Source: Paenibacillus anaericanus | GTDB lineage: Bacteria; Bacillota; Bacilli; Paenibacillales; Paenibacillaceae | Reading direction: 5' to 3' | Assembly (NCBI RefSeq): GCF_003994475.1 | Contig: NZ_RZNY01000011.1 | Span: 62,001 to 126,000, forward strand | DNA length: 64,000 nt | Shown here: one piece after another, positions 61,613-64,000 of the stretch | Layout of the letters: every line of letters begins with the position of its first letter | Position numbering within the stretch: the first letter of the stretch is position 1 | The notes under the pieces: model-generated | The model's input: only the letters and a program-made list of their open reading frames with translations | Databases searched by the model: none | What the model was told of the DNA's origin: nothing | Made by a program: the position numbers and the translations under genes

Positions 61613-62479
61613 ATGACTGACACTCTTGTACTTTCTGGACCTTCCCCAGATAGCGATTCGCATAGTCTACGTGCTGACTGTGAGAAGTGCTTTGGATTGT
61701 GCTGTGCTGCACTGCCTTTCGGGGCTTCAGTAGACTTCGCAATTGATAAAGCCGCCGGACAACCCTGCCACAACCTTCAACCCAACTTCCGTTGTGGTAT
61801 ACATACAAAACTCAGGGATCAGGGCTTTCGTGGTTGCACCGTTTATGATTGCTTTGGTGCGGGACAAAAGTTATCCCAATTCACCTATAACGGACAAGAC
61901 TGGCGTCAAGCTCCTCAATCCGCGAAGCAAATGTTCGAGGTGTTCCCTACCATGTGGCAACTCCAAGAGCTACTCTGGTATTTGACTGAAGCATTGGCTT
62001 TGGATGCAACCCAGTCGATACACAGCGACTTGAGTGCCACGCTTGAAGAGACAGGAAGTCTCACTTTCCTCAGTCCTGATGCCCTACTGGCATTGGAAGT
62101 GACAGCTCACCATGCAAAGGTTAATACTTTGCTTCTTCGGACAAGCGAACTCGTTCGAGACGAAGCACGTCGCCAGTATAAGAACATTTCAGGACGTCAG
62201 AAGTCGTTCGGCCGAGGGGCAGATCTTATTGGAGCCAAACTCAAAGGTGCCGATCTTAGAGGGGCTAACTTAAGAGGGGCTTACCTTATTGCCGCTGATC
62301 TCAGAGGAGCCGATCTTAGAATGGCTGACCTTATCGGAGCTGACTTCAGAGACACGGACCTTAGAGGTGCCGATCTCTCAAATAGTATCTTTCTCACCCA
62401 ATCTCAACTGGGCGCTGCAAAAGGCGATGGGCAGACAAAGTTTCCAAAGTCACTCTCTCGCCCAGAACATTGGTCCTGA
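61613..62479 (+). CDS. Pentapeptide-repeat protein with N-terminal Cys-rich domain
   Basis: 288 residues. The N-terminal 80 residues hold nine Cys (ADCEKCFGLCC, QPCHN, RCGIH, RGCTVYDC), a pattern like YkgJ-type metal-binding domains. A helical middle (85-195) leads to about 13 pentapeptide repeats A(D/N)LRG-like from residue 200 to 265 (GADLRGANLRGAYL and onward), which form a right-handed quadrilateral helix. AAGGA precedes the ATG. Pentapeptide proteins can mimic DNA and protect gyrase; here the Cys domain suggests a different, unknown role. Confidence 0.9.
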   Translation: MTDTLVLSGPSPDSDSHSLRADCEKCFGLCCAALPFGASVDFAIDKAAGQPCHNLQPNFRCGIHTKLRDQGFRGCTVYDCFGAGQKLSQFTYNGQDWRQAPQSAKQMFEVFPTMWQLQELLWYLTEALALDATQSIHSDLSATLEETGSLTFLSPDALLALEVTAHHAKVNTLLLRTSELVRDEARRQYKNISGRQKSFGRGADLIGAKLKGADLRGANLRGAYLIAADLRGADLRMADLIGADFRDTDLRGADLSNSIFLTQSQLGAAKGDGQTKFPKSLSRPEHWS

Positions 62480-62514
62480 CGTATAACATAGCGTTATAAA
62501 GAGATGTCCTTGTT

Positions 62515-62820
62515 CTATCGATCAGTTTCAGTGAACCGAATTCTTTGGACCCTATCGTTTGATGGATCAAATTCAATATTGACGTAAACACCAAACTCCT
62601 TGCCCTCTTTGTTTACAAGCCATAGTTTGAATCTCTCTTCAGATTTTTGTGAGGTCAAATCAGTGCGACCCAAATGCTTATAATCGAGGATGGTCGCCTG
62701 GTAACGTTTTTGTGTTTCTTTCACTGCAAGGGCACCCCATTTTGCGTAATCCGGGGCAGCTCCTACGGATATTGTTGATGCTATGAGCAGAACTAGTAGG
62801 GAAATCATAACTTTTCTCAT
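62515..62820 (-). CDS. DUF3889 exported protein (YqzG-like)
   Basis: About 101 residues. Signal peptide (MISLLVLLIASTISVGAAP), then the DUF3889 domain with YAKWGALAVKETQKRY and FKLWLVNKEGKEFGVYVNIEF. Proteins like YqzG are secreted and of unknown role. The ATG at 62820 has AGGTAGG upstream. It lies tail to tail with the pentapeptide gene. Confidence 0.85.
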   Translation of the reverse strand: MRKVMISLLVLLIASTISVGAAPDYAKWGALAVKETQKRYQATILDYKHLGRTDLTSQKSEERFKLWLVNKEGKEFGVYVNIEFDPSNDRVQRIRFTETDR

Positions 62821-62908
62821 ATCTGGCACCTACCTGGAAAGAATTTATTTGTTCTAATTATTCCCTATAAGTTCCGCTAGTACACTAAAACAGAACATTC
62901 CCGTAACA

Positions 62909-62939
62909 GAAAAAAAAGGCTGCCACATGGCAGCCTTTT
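62909..62939 (-). terminator. Terminator after sugar ABC permease
   Basis: AAGGCTGCCA and TGGCAGCCTT arms around CA, followed on the minus strand by eight T; 93 bases after the permease stop. Confidence 0.75.
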
Positions 62940-63031
62940 CGATGTTTATATATCGAGCACCAGCATTTTGACTTTATCCAGAGATCCGCCTATTGTACGT
63001 GCTCTTCTTCAAATGCCAGCTTAACAATGGG

Positions 63032-63886
63032 TTATTCTTTCACCCCACCCAGCGCTACGCCCGCGATAATATAACGGGATAACAGGAAGTAAACTACAAA
63101 GAGCGGTAAAGCCGTCAAAGCCAGCCCCATGTAGATTGAGCCGAACTCAACCCTGTAAATATCACCTCGAAGCAAGCTTACCATGATCGGCATCGTATAT
63201 TTTTCCTTCTGCGTCAGCAGAATCAGCGGCATGAACAGGTTGTTCCAATTGGCCACAAAGGCAAAGATAGCCTGCGTCGCCACTGCTGGCATCATCAGCG
63301 GCAAGATGATCCGGTTGAATGTGGAGAATTCACCAGAACCGTCTACGCGTGATGCTTCCACAATCTCTAAAGACAGAGTTGCAAGAAGGTATTGACGCAT
63401 GAAGAACACTACTGCCGGCGCTGCAATCGCGGGTAGAATCAGTGGAAGAAAGTTGTTTGTCCAATGCAATTTATACATGAACTGATAGAATCCAATTGCG
63501 CTTGCCTGTGAAGGAATTAACATCACACACATGATGAAGGTGAAGAATGGCCCGCGCAGTCTCCAGTTATAGGTCACAAGTCCATAAGCTGCCAAGGACG
63601 AGAAATAGACTGTACAAAGGGTTGCAGCACTGGAAATGATGAACGAATTCAGGAACCCTTGAATTGGATCGAAGCTCTTGTCGAGCAACACTCGCAGGTT
63701 GCTCATCATATGGGTCGAAGGAAGCAGCGAGAGACCACTTTGGATTTCCGGTGTAGAGCGTGTAGCATTTACAAACATGATCCAAAACGGAAGGATGCTG
63801 AGCACCGCCAACAAGATGCAGACGATATAGATAATCGTCTTAATTATCTTTCGATTGGCGGTTCCACTTTTTTGTATTGTCGCCAT
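63032..63886 (-). CDS. Carbohydrate ABC transporter permease (MalG/AraQ-like)
   Basis: 284 residues with six helices and the EAA loop EASRVDGSGEFSTFNRIILPLMMPA that contacts the ATPase. The C-terminus YIIAGVALGGVKE is typical of MalG-type permeases. GGGAGG precedes the ATG, which lies three bases after the stop codon of the upstream permease. The sugar-binding protein is not in the window, so the substrate is unknown. Confidence 0.93.
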   Translation of the reverse strand: MATIQKSGTANRKIIKTIIYIVCILLAVLSILPFWIMFVNATRSTPEIQSGLSLLPSTHMMSNLRVLLDKSFDPIQGFLNSFIISSAATLCTVYFSSLAAYGLVTYNWRLRGPFFTFIMCVMLIPSQASAIGFYQFMYKLHWTNNFLPLILPAIAAPAVVFFMRQYLLATLSLEIVEASRVDGSGEFSTFNRIILPLMMPAVATQAIFAFVANWNNLFMPLILLTQKEKYTMPIMVSLLRGDIYRVEFGSIYMGLALTALPLFVVYFLLSRYIIAGVALGGVKE

Positions 63887-63889
63887 ATG

Positions 63890-64000
63890 TTACACCTCCC
63901 GCACGGCTGCTTGGGCAGCCTTTTCAGTTCTATATTTCTTTTCCGCTTTTTTCAATTTTGCTGCGTCGCGGTCGCGCATCAGGTAGAACAGCAATCCAGA
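63890..64000 (-). CDS. Carbohydrate ABC transporter permease (MalF/UgpA-like), C-terminal part only
   Basis: The last 36 codons enter from the right edge: a final helix SGLLFYLMRDRDAAK followed by a charged tail rich in Ala, Lys and Glu. Order and adjacency to the MalG-type gene make it the MalF-type partner of the same importer. Confidence 0.75.
   Translation of the reverse strand, partial: SGLLFYLMRDRDAAKLKKAEKKYRTEKAAQAAVREV

Overview
This window reads as chromosome of a low-G+C, Gram-positive, endospore-lineage bacterium, most likely a Paenibacillus or close relative. The evidence is strong AGGAGG-type ribosome sites, occasional TTG/GTG starts, lipoproteins and signal peptides of Gram-positive type, a CsoR-CopZ-CopA copper locus, a SigV/RsiV/OatA-like lysozyme-response locus, a multidomain GH18 chitinase and many small regulator-plus-exporter cassettes. 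I saw no rRNA, tRNA, CRISPR array, transposase or phage module.

Layout. 1-2.5 kb: copper homeostasis (copA running off the left edge, copZ, csoR) with two matching operator/promoters. 2.5-4.9 kb: a 794-residue protein with two isoprenoid-synthase-like halves. 5.1-16.8 kb: a run of minus-strand regulators and transporters (ROK regulator, alpha/beta hydrolase, DMT and LysE exporters, AraC, CueP-like copper protein, two MFS pumps with Rrf2 and ArsR regulators) ending in a secreted M1-type peptidase. 16.9-19.3 kb: a flavin/iron-sulfur cluster (EFR1 flavodoxin-ferredoxin, FMN-binding protein, apbE broken by a deletion) with a TetR regulator and two matching TetR-type palindromes. 19.4-27 kb: CAP lipoprotein, cyclophilin lipoprotein, DUF4180 protein, hybrid histidine kinase overlapping a CheR methyltransferase, and a chitinase. 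27.3-30.5 kb: a frameshifted UvrA-like ABC ATPase divergent from a MarR regulator.

30.5-36.6 kb holds the most coherent system: an ECF sigma factor and its RsiV-like anti-sigma factor, an OatA-like peptidoglycan O-acetyltransferase and a secreted RsiV-like/stalk-domain protein. Three promoters in this stretch share the exact form AACTTTTT-N13-CGTC, one each before the sigma operon, oatA and the secreted protein. This predicts a self-contained envelope (lysozyme) stress regulon that includes a soluble relative of the lysozyme sensor.

36.8-53.9 kb: a flavodoxin whose promoter carries the same palindrome as the MarR promoter near 29.9 kb, guanine deaminase, an MMPL/RND exporter with TetR and a perfect operator, a fragment copied from the guanine deaminase 3' end, a MerR plus GPP34-like pair, a repeat-rich intergenic patch, a MarR-dioxygenase-luciferase-like-FMN reductase operon (MhqR-type quinone/electrophile response), two more MFS pumps, GNAT, quinone oxidoreductase and TetR. 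54-56 kb: a lipoprotein, a remnant of an M56/BlaR1 peptidase and a TPR-like membrane protein. 56.3-60.6 kb: a six-gene operon (truncated haemoglobin, murB, ribF, SufR-like regulator, HAD phosphatase, sugar O-acetyltransferase). 60.7-64 kb: metallo-beta-lactamase-fold protein, Cys-rich pentapeptide-repeat protein, DUF3889 protein and two sugar ABC permeases, the last cut by the right edge.

All product calls come from reading the translated sequence; no database search was run.
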